From: Paenibacillus whitsoniae
GTDB lineage: Bacteria; Bacillota; Bacilli; Paenibacillales; NBRC-103111
Assembly (NCBI RefSeq): GCF_003955665.1
Contig: NZ_RXHU01000083.1
Location: forward strand, 3,262-36,620
Direction of reading: 5' to 3'
DNA length: 33,359 nt
In this document: in pieces, positions 15,966 through 23,134 of the stretch
How positions within the stretch are numbered: the stretch's first letter is position 1
Layout of the letters: every line of letters starts with the position of its first letter
The notes under the pieces: generated by a model
Told to the model about the DNA's origin: nothing
Database searches by the model: none
Seen by the model: only the letters and a program-made list of their open reading frames with translations
Made by a program: the position numbers and the translations under genes

Positions 15966-17009
15966 CTAATTGTGGATAACGACCACGATCCCTTTCCGTT
16001 CAAGTTCTTTGCGAAAAGCGTCGGAGGGCATGCCTTTACCGCTGGCATCCTTTTTGAAAAAGTGCCAAACTACCCCCTTGACAGTCGTCCCCTGCTCCAA
16101 CAGCTCCACATCCTTAGGAAGCTGCTCCGAGCGCAGTTGGCTTTCGGTCATGCTGTAAAAGGCTTGGTGCGCAATCCCGCGACCGTCCAGGGCGTCAATC
16201 GTTCTGCTTTTGCCGGACGGTGTCGTCAGCACGACCTCTGAGCCGCCGACGAGCGATCTCAAATATGTGGAAGCCTGCCGTTCGGACTGAATCGAGATGC
16301 TTGGGCCCGACAAATCCTGGTGCAGAGGCTCCACCAGCGCCTCCTTCGCTTTGGCCGGCGAAATGCGCCCCTTGATGGCAGAGAAATAGGTGCGGGTGAT
16401 ATCCGTCAACCGAATTAACTCCACTGCATCCACAACATGCGTAACGGCCTTGCCACTGGTGCGATCCCTATTCAACCATTTCTGAAACATCGGCGGCGCC
16501 ATAAACGATTTCTCAAGATCCACTTCGATCTGGCGATCCACCAGCAGATTGCGGTAGCTTGCCGTTCCTTCTACGCCGCGCGGGAGCAGCTGAGCGGCTC
16601 TCACCAACTTGCGCTCAACCAGATTTGCCGGCTGCGCAGAAGCCAGGGTGATTGTCGTCTGCCCTTGCTGGAACAGCATACCGAATAAATCGAGCACATG
16701 GTCGCTGGATAGCCGCCAGTACAAGCCGTCCGATTCGCCCGGCGTGTAGCCGCCAGACGCAATGTTTTTACGACTGTTGTCCCACGTCGCCGCAAGCCGC
16801 TCTGCAGCCGTTCCCGCCCGCTCCGCAACAAATACGCGCTGATAGGTGTACATGCCCGCAAACAGAAGCGTGATTGTGCACACGAGAATGAGCGGAAAAA
16901 CAAGCGAGGCCTCTATCGTGTAACTCCCTCGCTCGCTGCGCAGATGAATTGACCGGATTTTACGGCGCACAGCTTGTCGTTGGGCTTGGCGCGCACGGAG
17001 CGACGGCAC
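15966..17009 (-). CDS. TadE-like pseudopilin (first, 347 aa)
   Basis: A basic N-terminal region of about 28 residues precedes the motif RG-SYTIEASLVFPLILV, a canonical TadE/pilin-like signature with Glu at position +5 after Gly, followed by one membrane helix. The rest, about 290 residues, is extracytoplasmic with no recognised domain. The start is uncertain: GTG at 17009 overlaps the Flp1 gene by 50 bases, while GTG at 16970 overlaps it by only 11; neither has a strong ribosome binding site, so translation may be coupled to the pilin. Its position directly after the pilin matches minor pilins of Tad systems. Confidence 0.78.
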   Translation of the reverse strand: MPSLRARQAQRQAVRRKIRSIHLRSERGSYTIEASLVFPLILVCTITLLFAGMYTYQRVFVAERAGTAAERLAATWDNSRKNIASGGYTPGESDGLYWRLSSDHVLDLFGMLFQQGQTTITLASAQPANLVERKLVRAAQLLPRGVEGTASYRNLLVDRQIEVDLEKSFMAPPMFQKWLNRDRTSGKAVTHVVDAVELIRLTDITRTYFSAIKGRISPAKAKEALVEPLHQDLSGPSISIQSERQASTYLRSLVGGSEVVLTTPSGKSRTIDALDGRGIAHQAFYSMTESQLRSEQLPKDVELLEQGTTVKGVVWHFFKKDASGKGMPSDAFRKELERKGIVVVIHN

Positions 17010-17187
17010 TGTTGTCTTTCAAATCCGTGTTGGCGTCCCCGATCAGTTTCTGAAACCAAGATACGATCCACTTTCTGAAGATAATCGCGACTGCAACCAA
17101 TACCGCGACAATCAACAAAATTTCGAGTGTGCCAAGCCCGTCCTCCTCTTTCCAAAAACGCCTCATTGCTTCTTTAGATGTTCCCAT
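16960..17187 (-). CDS. flp1: Flp1-like type IVb major pilin
   Basis: The 75-residue prepilin has a short basic leader ending EEDG, then LGTLEILLIVAVLVAVAIIF. Cleavage after Gly17 would leave Leu1 and put Glu at mature position 5, the classical type IV pilin rule. The mature pilin is about 58 residues, as expected for Flp pilins. The tail is odd: a Pro/Ser/Thr-rich segment with two cysteines (APCAPSPTTSCAP) that could form a disulfide or be modified. The ATG at 17187 has GGAAGGTG at good spacing. Its 3' end overlaps the possible starts of the TadE-like gene. It is the only pilin gene in the locus. Confidence 0.88.
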   Translation of the reverse strand: MGTSKEAMRRFWKEEDGLGTLEILLIVAVLVAVAIIFRKWIVSWFQKLIGDANTDLKDNSAVAPCAPSPTTSCAP

Positions 17188-17208
17188 GTCGCACCTTCCT
17201 TTACCTGA

Positions 17209-18084
17209 TTATTGATTCATGATGAGCAGTGCAGGACTCCCCACAACGATCATCACGTCGATAAAAATAACTACCATCGGAAACACAAGCTTCGACGAGG
17301 CTTCTTCCCCCAGCGTCCGCGAAACCGTTTTGCGCCGCTGCCACAGCTCAAGAGAGAGCACCTGTAGCGCGTTCACAAATTCGCTGCCGCCGCGTTTGTG
17401 ATTCAGCAGCAGTGTCGAAGTAAAGAGGGAGATTTCATGCAAAGCACAACGCTTGCTGAACGCCTCCAGCACTTTGCCGAAGGAAGCGTTCATTTCCAAT
17501 TCGTGCACGGCAATCAGCAGTTCTTTGTACAAGGGCGACTGCACCTTATGCGGTTTTGCTCTGACAGCGCGAATCCAGGCACGGTTCACCGTCTCGCCGG
17601 CGTTCACGAGCAGAATCATCGTGCTGAGAAACTCCGGCAGCTCGATGATCATCTCCTGCTGCTTGCGGCGTATTCTCGTATCCAGCTCGCGTATCATCAG
17701 GAGCGGAGTCACAGCCGCCCCAAGCACTCCGAGCACGAGCAAGCTGCTCTCCCCTCCGGCAAGTGTGGACAGAAGGGCAAACACCGTGAGACTTAATGCA
17801 CCCGCTGCAATTGCCTCGGCCAGAAACAACTTGGCCCCTCGCGCCGCAAAGTTCCTGCCGTGCAACACCAGCCATTTATGGTGAATTTTGGCCGTTAATT
17901 CCGGTAGTTTCTCCATTAGGTGCAGCTTATCGATGAGAAACAAACTGAAAGGAAACAGCCACGTCAACCGGAACTTGTCCGCTTCCTCCTTGGGCAAAGG
18001 CTGGCGAGTACTTGACCCGCGCCCGATTCCCCACACCAGGCCGATTCCGGCCAGCGGCATCATACCCAACCATTGCATCCACAT
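17209..18084 (-). CDS. tadC: TadC-like type II/IV secretion F-family membrane protein
   Basis: The 291-residue platform protein carries a T2SS F domain in its C-terminal half, with the conserved ELPEFLSTMILLVNAGETVNRAW segment and a HKRGGSEFVNALQVLS segment ahead of two closing membrane helices (VVIFIDVMIVVGSPALLI). TadB and TadC are thought to form the inner platform that couples TadA to pilin polymerisation. The start is ATG at 18084, with AGGTG formed by the end of tadB; the longer frame to 18129 overlaps tadB. The tadB stop is two bases upstream of this ATG, so the two are coupled. The membrane topology is normal for the family. Confidence 0.9.
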   Translation of the reverse strand: MWMQWLGMMPLAGIGLVWGIGRGSSTRQPLPKEEADKFRLTWLFPFSLFLIDKLHLMEKLPELTAKIHHKWLVLHGRNFAARGAKLFLAEAIAAGALSLTVFALLSTLAGGESSLLVLGVLGAAVTPLLMIRELDTRIRRKQQEMIIELPEFLSTMILLVNAGETVNRAWIRAVRAKPHKVQSPLYKELLIAVHELEMNASFGKVLEAFSKRCALHEISLFTSTLLLNHKRGGSEFVNALQVLSLELWQRRKTVSRTLGEEASSKLVFPMVVIFIDVMIVVGSPALLIMNQ

Positions 18085-18086
18085 GG

Positions 18087-18839
18087 TTACACCTGAATAT
18101 TCATAATTTTTTGTGTGGCTGCGTAACACAGCCCTAAAATAACTAAAGCTCCCGTCATAATAAGCAACCCTCCGCCCCGATACAACGGAACCATATAATC
18201 CGGCGAGGAAAACGCCAGCACCGCCACAATAACGATCGGGGCAAAAAGAAGCACCCTCGCTTCAAATTTCTTTTGCGCAACCATCACGGCAATTTCCTGC
18301 TGAATCTCGAGCTTCTCGCCGATGATCGTCGCTGTGCGCTTCATGACCTCAATCAAGTTGCCGCCGGTTCGCTTGCAGGTTAGAAACACATCCGTAAAGT
18401 TACGAATATCGTCGACATAACTCCGCTGAGCAAAATGCAGAAGCGCTTGTTCGATCGGCTCGCCCGTTTCAACCTTGCGGCAGATGAGGCCAAACTCTTG
18501 AACGATAAAGCAGCCGTGATCGGGATACAGCAGTTTCAAATCCTCCCACGCATCGCGAAAGGCCGATTCCACGGATTTCCCAACCGTTAACGAAGATGAC
18601 AAACAGCTCAGTGCTTGCTTAAATTGTATGTACAGCTTCTGCTGCTGACGGGTAATGAGCTGCTTTCGCCTGTAGCGCGGGAACAACAGGCCGCTTAGCG
18701 AGAGCATGGCGGCGAGCAGCACGCTTTTATAAAACACATACCCCACTGCAAAAGCCGGAACCGCCAGCATTAGCACCGCTGTCACTTTTTCCTGCCTGGA
18801 GAGGTCGTACTCATTATAGTTCCGATAAATGGGACTCAA
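18087..18839 (-). CDS. tadB: TadB-like type II/IV secretion F-family membrane protein
   Basis: This 250-residue protein has a T2SS F domain with the typical FKQALSCLSSSLTVGKSVESAF and CKRTGGNLIEVMKRTATII segments, two N-terminal membrane helices and two at the C-terminus. It should pair with TadC as the membrane platform of the pilus. The start is TTG at 18839, whose last bases overlap the tadA stop (TTGA), with GGTGAGG just upstream; this is tight translational coupling. It is shorter than many TadB proteins from proteobacteria, which carry an extra N-terminal region, but normal for Gram-positive versions. Confidence 0.9.
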   Translation of the reverse strand: MSPIYRNYNEYDLSRQEKVTAVLMLAVPAFAVGYVFYKSVLLAAMLSLSGLLFPRYRRKQLITRQQQKLYIQFKQALSCLSSSLTVGKSVESAFRDAWEDLKLLYPDHGCFIVQEFGLICRKVETGEPIEQALLHFAQRSYVDDIRNFTDVFLTCKRTGGNLIEVMKRTATIIGEKLEIQQEIAVMVAQKKFEARVLLFAPIVIVAVLAFSSPDYMVPLYRGGGLLIMTGALVILGLCYAATQKIMNIQV

Positions 18840-20104
18840 ACCGCCTCACCTTCTTTGCTATGCGTTTCAAACCACGGAGGCAGCGTTTTGCCGGCCATGC
18901 GCAGCTTGGCTTCGTTCCACAGTTTTTCTCCCGTATAGACCAGCTCGCCAAGCAGATTGCCCTCCTCCGACTCGCCGCTTTCGACGAATCGAAACAGCGG
19001 CTGCAGCTCGACCTCTCCATCCTTCATGCCGATCACCTGATGAATCTCCGTTATTTTGCGCGTACGGTCCCGCATGCGGGAGATGTGAACGAGAATATCC
19101 AGCGCAGACGCAATCTGCTTGCGAATGACCTCAATCGGCAGCGGCGCAGCGCTAAGCACCATCGTCTCCAGGCGGCTCAGCATGTCCTTCGAGGAGTTGC
19201 CATGGCCAGTGCTAAGACTTCCATCATGCCCTGTGTTCATCGCCGACAGCATATCCAGCGCCTCCGCGCCTCTGACCTCTCCGACGATAATACGGTTCGG
19301 ACGCATGCGCAGCGAAGAACGGATTAGCTCGCGCATCGTAATCTCCCCTCGCCCTTCTGTGTTGGCGTTGCGCGTCTCCAACCGGACCAGATTAGGAATC
19401 GTGCAAATTTGCAGCTCAGCAGAATCCTCGATTGTAATAATTCGCTCATGCGGAGGAATGAACGCACTCAGCGCATTCAAAAACGTCGTTTTGCCCGAGC
19501 CCGTGCCGCCGCCGATAAACAGATTAAAGCCCGCTTCCACCAAAATTTGCAAAAGCTCCGCCGCTTGTTCCGTTAAACTGCCGAAACGAATCAAATCTGC
19601 CATCTCCATCGGCTTCTCCGGGAACTTTCGGATCGTTAGTGTGGCCCCAGCAAGCGATACAGGAGGCAGCACAATGTTAACACGCGAACCGTCTTCCAAT
19701 CTCGCATCAACGACAGGGGAAGCCTGATTAACAATGCGGTTGACTTTGGCCACGATCATTTGAATCAAATCTTCCAATTTCTCCGCGCTTTCCAACGTGT
19801 AGGGATAACGCTCCACCCGCCCCTGCCGCTCGAAAAATATGTCTTGATGCCCGTTTACCATGATCTCCGTAACCGTCGGATCGTCAATCAACGGCTGCAA
19901 AATATCGAGACCGCGGAAGCTGTCAAATATACGCTTCACGACCGCTCCGATTTCGTTCGATGTCCAGCCTTCCGCAGCAGCAGCTTCAAAAACATGCTGT
20001 TCAATGCACTCCCGCAGCTGCTCGTCGCTCATGGTCATCGAGAAATCCAAACGATCTTTGATGTGCTGCTTAAGCTGTACAACAGCGGCATTCCCTGCTT
20101 GCAT
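18836..20104 (-). CDS. tadA: TadA/CpaF secretion ATPase
   Basis: The 422-residue hexameric motor ATPase powers assembly of the Flp pilus. Walker A is GGGTGSGKTT at residues 198-207, the Asp box is ITIEDSAELQ (224-232), and the Walker B and His box region reads GEVRGAEALDMLSAMNTGHDGSLSTGHGNS. An N-terminal all-helical domain (about 1-60) precedes the conserved DPTVTEIMVNG segment, both normal for CpaF. The ATG at 20104 overlaps the tadZ stop by one base (TGATG), indicating coupling. All catalytic motifs look intact. It is the second gene of the operon, and it is the most reliable anchor for calling the locus Tad. Confidence 0.95.
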   Translation of the reverse strand: MQAGNAAVVQLKQHIKDRLDFSMTMSDEQLRECIEQHVFEAAAAEGWTSNEIGAVVKRIFDSFRGLDILQPLIDDPTVTEIMVNGHQDIFFERQGRVERYPYTLESAEKLEDLIQMIVAKVNRIVNQASPVVDARLEDGSRVNIVLPPVSLAGATLTIRKFPEKPMEMADLIRFGSLTEQAAELLQILVEAGFNLFIGGGTGSGKTTFLNALSAFIPPHERIITIEDSAELQICTIPNLVRLETRNANTEGRGEITMRELIRSSLRMRPNRIIVGEVRGAEALDMLSAMNTGHDGSLSTGHGNSSKDMLSRLETMVLSAAPLPIEVIRKQIASALDILVHISRMRDRTRKITEIHQVIGMKDGEVELQPLFRFVESGESEEGNLLGELVYTGEKLWNEAKLRMAGKTLPPWFETHSKEGEAV

Positions 20105-21198
20105 CAGGGCATCGCCTCCTTTCCGGCCCTGAGCGGCCTATCCGCCCTCCCATCTAGCCTTGCCACAAGGCCGTCAATCTGCTGCTCGTAAATGTCAGAT
20201 GTCCATAACTGCTCAGGCGACACCAATGCGCGCCATTCCGGGATATATGGCAAATATGCCTCCACTTCTTGAACCGGACTACCCCGATGCTTGCTCATAA
20301 CATAGCGGACATTGCCTGGAAGCTTCACCTCACGAGACAACGCTTGTGTTTTGAACCGATCGTTCCATTCATCCTGCACCAGCCAGATCACTTCGTGACT
20401 CAGCTCAAGCGCTGCAACTATCCTTGGATGCAGGGAGGACGCCAGATCCAGAATGAGCGCATCGTATGCGTCCAGTTCACGAATCGCTTCCACCAGCTTC
20501 TGCACATGCTCGGGCTGCATTTGCTGCATTTCTCCCGCTTGTTCATCAGGCGTCAAATAATCGATTCGAAACCTGGCATCATGCGATTTTAGCAATTGGA
20601 GCTTTGGCCCTAGTGACTTCGGAGCTTGCTTCAAGTAATACATCAACCTGGATAACTGTCCGGTCTCTCCGCTCAACCAGCGGGATGCCGGACTCACATT
20701 CTCAAGGCTCAGATAAAAAACGCGCTTCCCCCGAAAAGCAAGCTGCTTCGCCAAATGTACGGCCGAAATCGACTTACCGCTGCCTCCGGTGCTGGCATAG
20801 ACGGAAATCACCTGCGTTTTTCGCCCGAGAAAGAAGCCGTCGCTCTCTTGCTTAACTGCATACAGTGCGAGCAAATGAGAAAATAACTGCTCCAGCGACT
20901 GATATCGAAATAGAAAAGGCAGTTTCTCATCCGCCCTACTGGAATTGGCGATTGCCTGGCTCAATACTACCTTGGAGAGCCGCAAGGTCCGATGCGCCAA
21001 TTCAGGGTAAAACGACTCGGAGAACAACAAGATCCCCTCCGTGTAGGTCTCTTTGTCCAGTTCACGAAGCAGCAAGCTCAAATCGGAGTACAGCTTCAAC
21101 TGGATCCGGCCGGCGAATTCTGACGTACGCAAATATGCTGCTAACCTTTGCGCATACACCGCATCGTCATCTACAAAAAACAAAGTAATTTTCCCCAT
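20104..21198 (-). CDS. tadZ: TadZ/CpaE-like pilus-localisation ATPase
   Basis: This 364-residue protein has an N-terminal receiver-like domain (about 1-115, ITLFFVDDDAVYAQRLAAYL) and a C-terminal MinD/ParA-type domain. The P-loop is STGGSGKS at 136-143. The invariant Lys for ATP is kept (Lys142), but the signature Lys of the deviant Walker A (KGGxxK) is Thr137, as in several TadZ proteins that act as localisation hubs. The later MinD-like segment reads ALILDLASSLHPRIVAAL. I chose ATG at 21198 with AAAGGAGGCG upstream; a longer frame to 21225 runs into the terminator. It is the first gene of the Tad operon and should place the machine at a cell pole or site. Confidence 0.85.
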   Translation of the reverse strand: MGKITLFFVDDDAVYAQRLAAYLRTSEFAGRIQLKLYSDLSLLLRELDKETYTEGILLFSESFYPELAHRTLRLSKVVLSQAIANSSRADEKLPFLFRYQSLEQLFSHLLALYAVKQESDGFFLGRKTQVISVYASTGGSGKSISAVHLAKQLAFRGKRVFYLSLENVSPASRWLSGETGQLSRLMYYLKQAPKSLGPKLQLLKSHDARFRIDYLTPDEQAGEMQQMQPEHVQKLVEAIRELDAYDALILDLASSLHPRIVAALELSHEVIWLVQDEWNDRFKTQALSREVKLPGNVRYVMSKHRGSPVQEVEAYLPYIPEWRALVSPEQLWTSDIYEQQIDGLVARLDGRADRPLRAGKEAMP

Positions 21199-21223
21199 GT
21201 TCGCCTCCTTTTTCCGGAACAAC

Positions 21224-21270
21224 AAAAAACACCGCTGAATGCGAAGATCTTATCTTCACAATCAGCGGTG
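21224..21270 (-). terminator. Intrinsic terminator in the Tad operon leader
   Basis: On the minus strand ACCGCTGA...GAAGAT and ATCTTC...TCAGCGGT form a strong hairpin followed by GTTTTTTG. It terminates the hexosaminidase transcript, but it also lies between the predicted tad promoter and the tadZ ribosome binding site, only about 26 bases from the tadZ start codon. Confidence 0.85.
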
Positions 21271-21299
21271 CTTCCGCATGTCCGTTTTCAATTACCCAA

Positions 21300-21327
21300 A
21301 TTGTACCATAAGCGCATAATAAATCAA
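21300..21327 (-). promoter_or_regulatory. Predicted sigma-A promoter of the Tad operon
   Basis: Minus strand: TTGATT (21327-21322), 16 bases, TACAAT (21305-21300). The -35 box overlaps the hexosaminidase stop codon. The transcript would start near 21293 and carry a leader of about 95 bases that includes the terminator hairpin. Confidence 0.55.
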
Positions 21328-23123
21328 GTAAAATTTTCCTCCAGGGTCAGCCCCATCTTGCGATAAATGTGCTCCTCCAAATAATCATGCAAGTAAAACC
21401 GCGACAGTACGAAATGGTCCGCCATTGCTTCCGGCTGAAAATGCCGCAAAATGGCGCTCATTTGCGGTCGGACTTTGGTTCTTCCCGCTGTGTTTCTCCG
21501 GTAATAGCTGAGCAGGGATCGCCATTCCGCTTCATCGCCGGGGAACAGCTCCCACCTGTACAAATATTTATGAATCGTCCGCATCCTGTCAGACGAGTGC
21601 TCGAAAGCGTTCATAACGGCGATCAGCTCTGCTACGTCCTTGTGCGCTTTGACGTCATCGAGAAGGGAGCCGATAATCAAATAATAATCTTCATTCAAAT
21701 AATTGCCCAGCTTGCTATTGGCCGTTGTCGGATCGACACCGTGAAACAGCTTCAGGAACTTGTCGATAAATCGGCTCGTCTCCGCCTCCCTGTTCCAGTG
21801 GACATCGGCGAACAGCGCCATCACGTACCAGGTTGTTTCAAAAATGCCGTAAGGCAAGCCGAAGCTGAACGAAGTGGACCAGTTCGTTGCGACGACACAG
21901 TCGATGCCGAGCTTACCCGACGTTCGGGACCATTGCAGCACGTTGTCGATCCGGCTGGCGACGACAGGATAATTTTGATGCTCTTGATCGTCGAAGCATC
22001 GAACCGCGGGAGCGCCCATGACTTCGAAGCCGGCGTTTCTGAACGTGGCGGTCAGGCGGGATACGTCCGCATCGATGTTTCTGCCGTTATAGATCCAGAT
22101 CATAACCGCAGCCCGTTTGTCCAGCAACTGGAGATCGGACTCGGCGCATTTCTTCAGCATATCGTGCCAAATAATCGGAATTTTACCTTTGCCTGCCGCA
22201 TAATCGATTACCCGGTTGACGAAAGCAATGAACGTACGTTCCCGCGCTCCTGCGTACGTCCGGTTGCACGTCTCGCACTCGCAAAGGCTGTACACTTCGT
22301 CGCATCCGAGATGAATGTATCTAGAATCCGGGTGCATGGCGATCATCTCGTCCAGCAAGCCGGTGACGAGCTCAAACGACTCCGGCCGGGATGGGCACAG
22401 CTCGCCCGTTGACGATTCTTTTTCCCGCAACCATTTGAATTCATCGTGGCGCAGCACATAGTCCAGATGTCCAAACGATTGCTGCAGCGGAATGATGTCG
22501 ATAAAGTTGTTTTTCGCTGTTTCCTTGATCATTTCCAACTGCTCACGGCTAAAGGCAAACTCAGGATGGCACACCTGCTTGTATCGCTCATACGGAAGCT
22601 TGTCTTCGTACTCAATCAGCAGCCCGTTGACTTTGAACTTGGCGAACTCGACTATATAGGCCAACAGCATCTCCGGCTTGGAGAACGTCTGCCGCAAATC
22701 AAAATTCATGCAGCGCATGCTTGTATCGGGCCAATCGACAATTTCTACAGCCGGGATAGGATCATGATTGTCGATGATTTGCCGCAGCGTTTGCAGGCCG
22801 TAGAACAATCCGGCCGCTTGCGCAGCCGCGATTGTCACGGAGGATCCCTCCAATTCCATCAGATATCCCTCACGCTGCTGCTCCGGATGAAGCTTTTTCA
22901 ACGCCTCGGTCTCCAGCCGGCCATCGATGCTGAACAGATAGCCCGATATGCCATTAGGCTCCTCGCAAACGACGGATAGTCCGGGAAACAGACGGCTTAT
23001 CGCAGCGACGATTCTGGGCTCCGGTTCCTCCATACGCAGGAGGATCGTCGCGCGATCATCGAGTTGAAAGACGGCTCCTTCGAGATAACGAATTTGCTTC
23101 ACTTGCGGTATCGTTTGAATCAT
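21324..23123 (-). CDS. Glycoside hydrolase family 20 beta-N-acetylhexosaminidase, cytoplasmic
   Basis: The 599-residue enzyme has an N-terminal GH20b-like domain (about 1-125) and a TIM-barrel catalytic domain beginning near MRCMNFDLRQTF. The catalytic Asp-Glu pair is Asp275-Glu276 in YIHLGCDEVYSL, the GH20 signature, followed by an unusual CECETC cysteine cluster. It should remove terminal beta-linked GlcNAc or GalNAc from imported oligosaccharides; no signal peptide is present. I chose ATG at 23123 with AAGGGG upstream; GTG at 23138 overlaps the lipoprotein stop. It is the last gene of the importer operon, 11 bases after the solute-binding gene, and is followed by a strong terminator. Confidence 0.85.
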   Translation of the reverse strand: MIQTIPQVKQIRYLEGAVFQLDDRATILLRMEEPEPRIVAAISRLFPGLSVVCEEPNGISGYLFSIDGRLETEALKKLHPEQQREGYLMELEGSSVTIAAAQAAGLFYGLQTLRQIIDNHDPIPAVEIVDWPDTSMRCMNFDLRQTFSKPEMLLAYIVEFAKFKVNGLLIEYEDKLPYERYKQVCHPEFAFSREQLEMIKETAKNNFIDIIPLQQSFGHLDYVLRHDEFKWLREKESSTGELCPSRPESFELVTGLLDEMIAMHPDSRYIHLGCDEVYSLCECETCNRTYAGARERTFIAFVNRVIDYAAGKGKIPIIWHDMLKKCAESDLQLLDKRAAVMIWIYNGRNIDADVSRLTATFRNAGFEVMGAPAVRCFDDQEHQNYPVVASRIDNVLQWSRTSGKLGIDCVVATNWSTSFSFGLPYGIFETTWYVMALFADVHWNREAETSRFIDKFLKLFHGVDPTTANSKLGNYLNEDYYLIIGSLLDDVKAHKDVAELIAVMNAFEHSSDRMRTIHKYLYRWELFPGDEAEWRSLLSYYRRNTAGRTKVRPQMSAILRHFQPEAMADHFVLSRFYLHDYLEEHIYRKMGLTLEENFT

Positions 23124-23134
23124 TTCGTTCCCCT

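Noticed and set aside
21369..22412. Plus-strand 347-aa open frame
   Set aside because: It is the antisense shadow of the GH20 gene, which has the catalytic signature and operon context.
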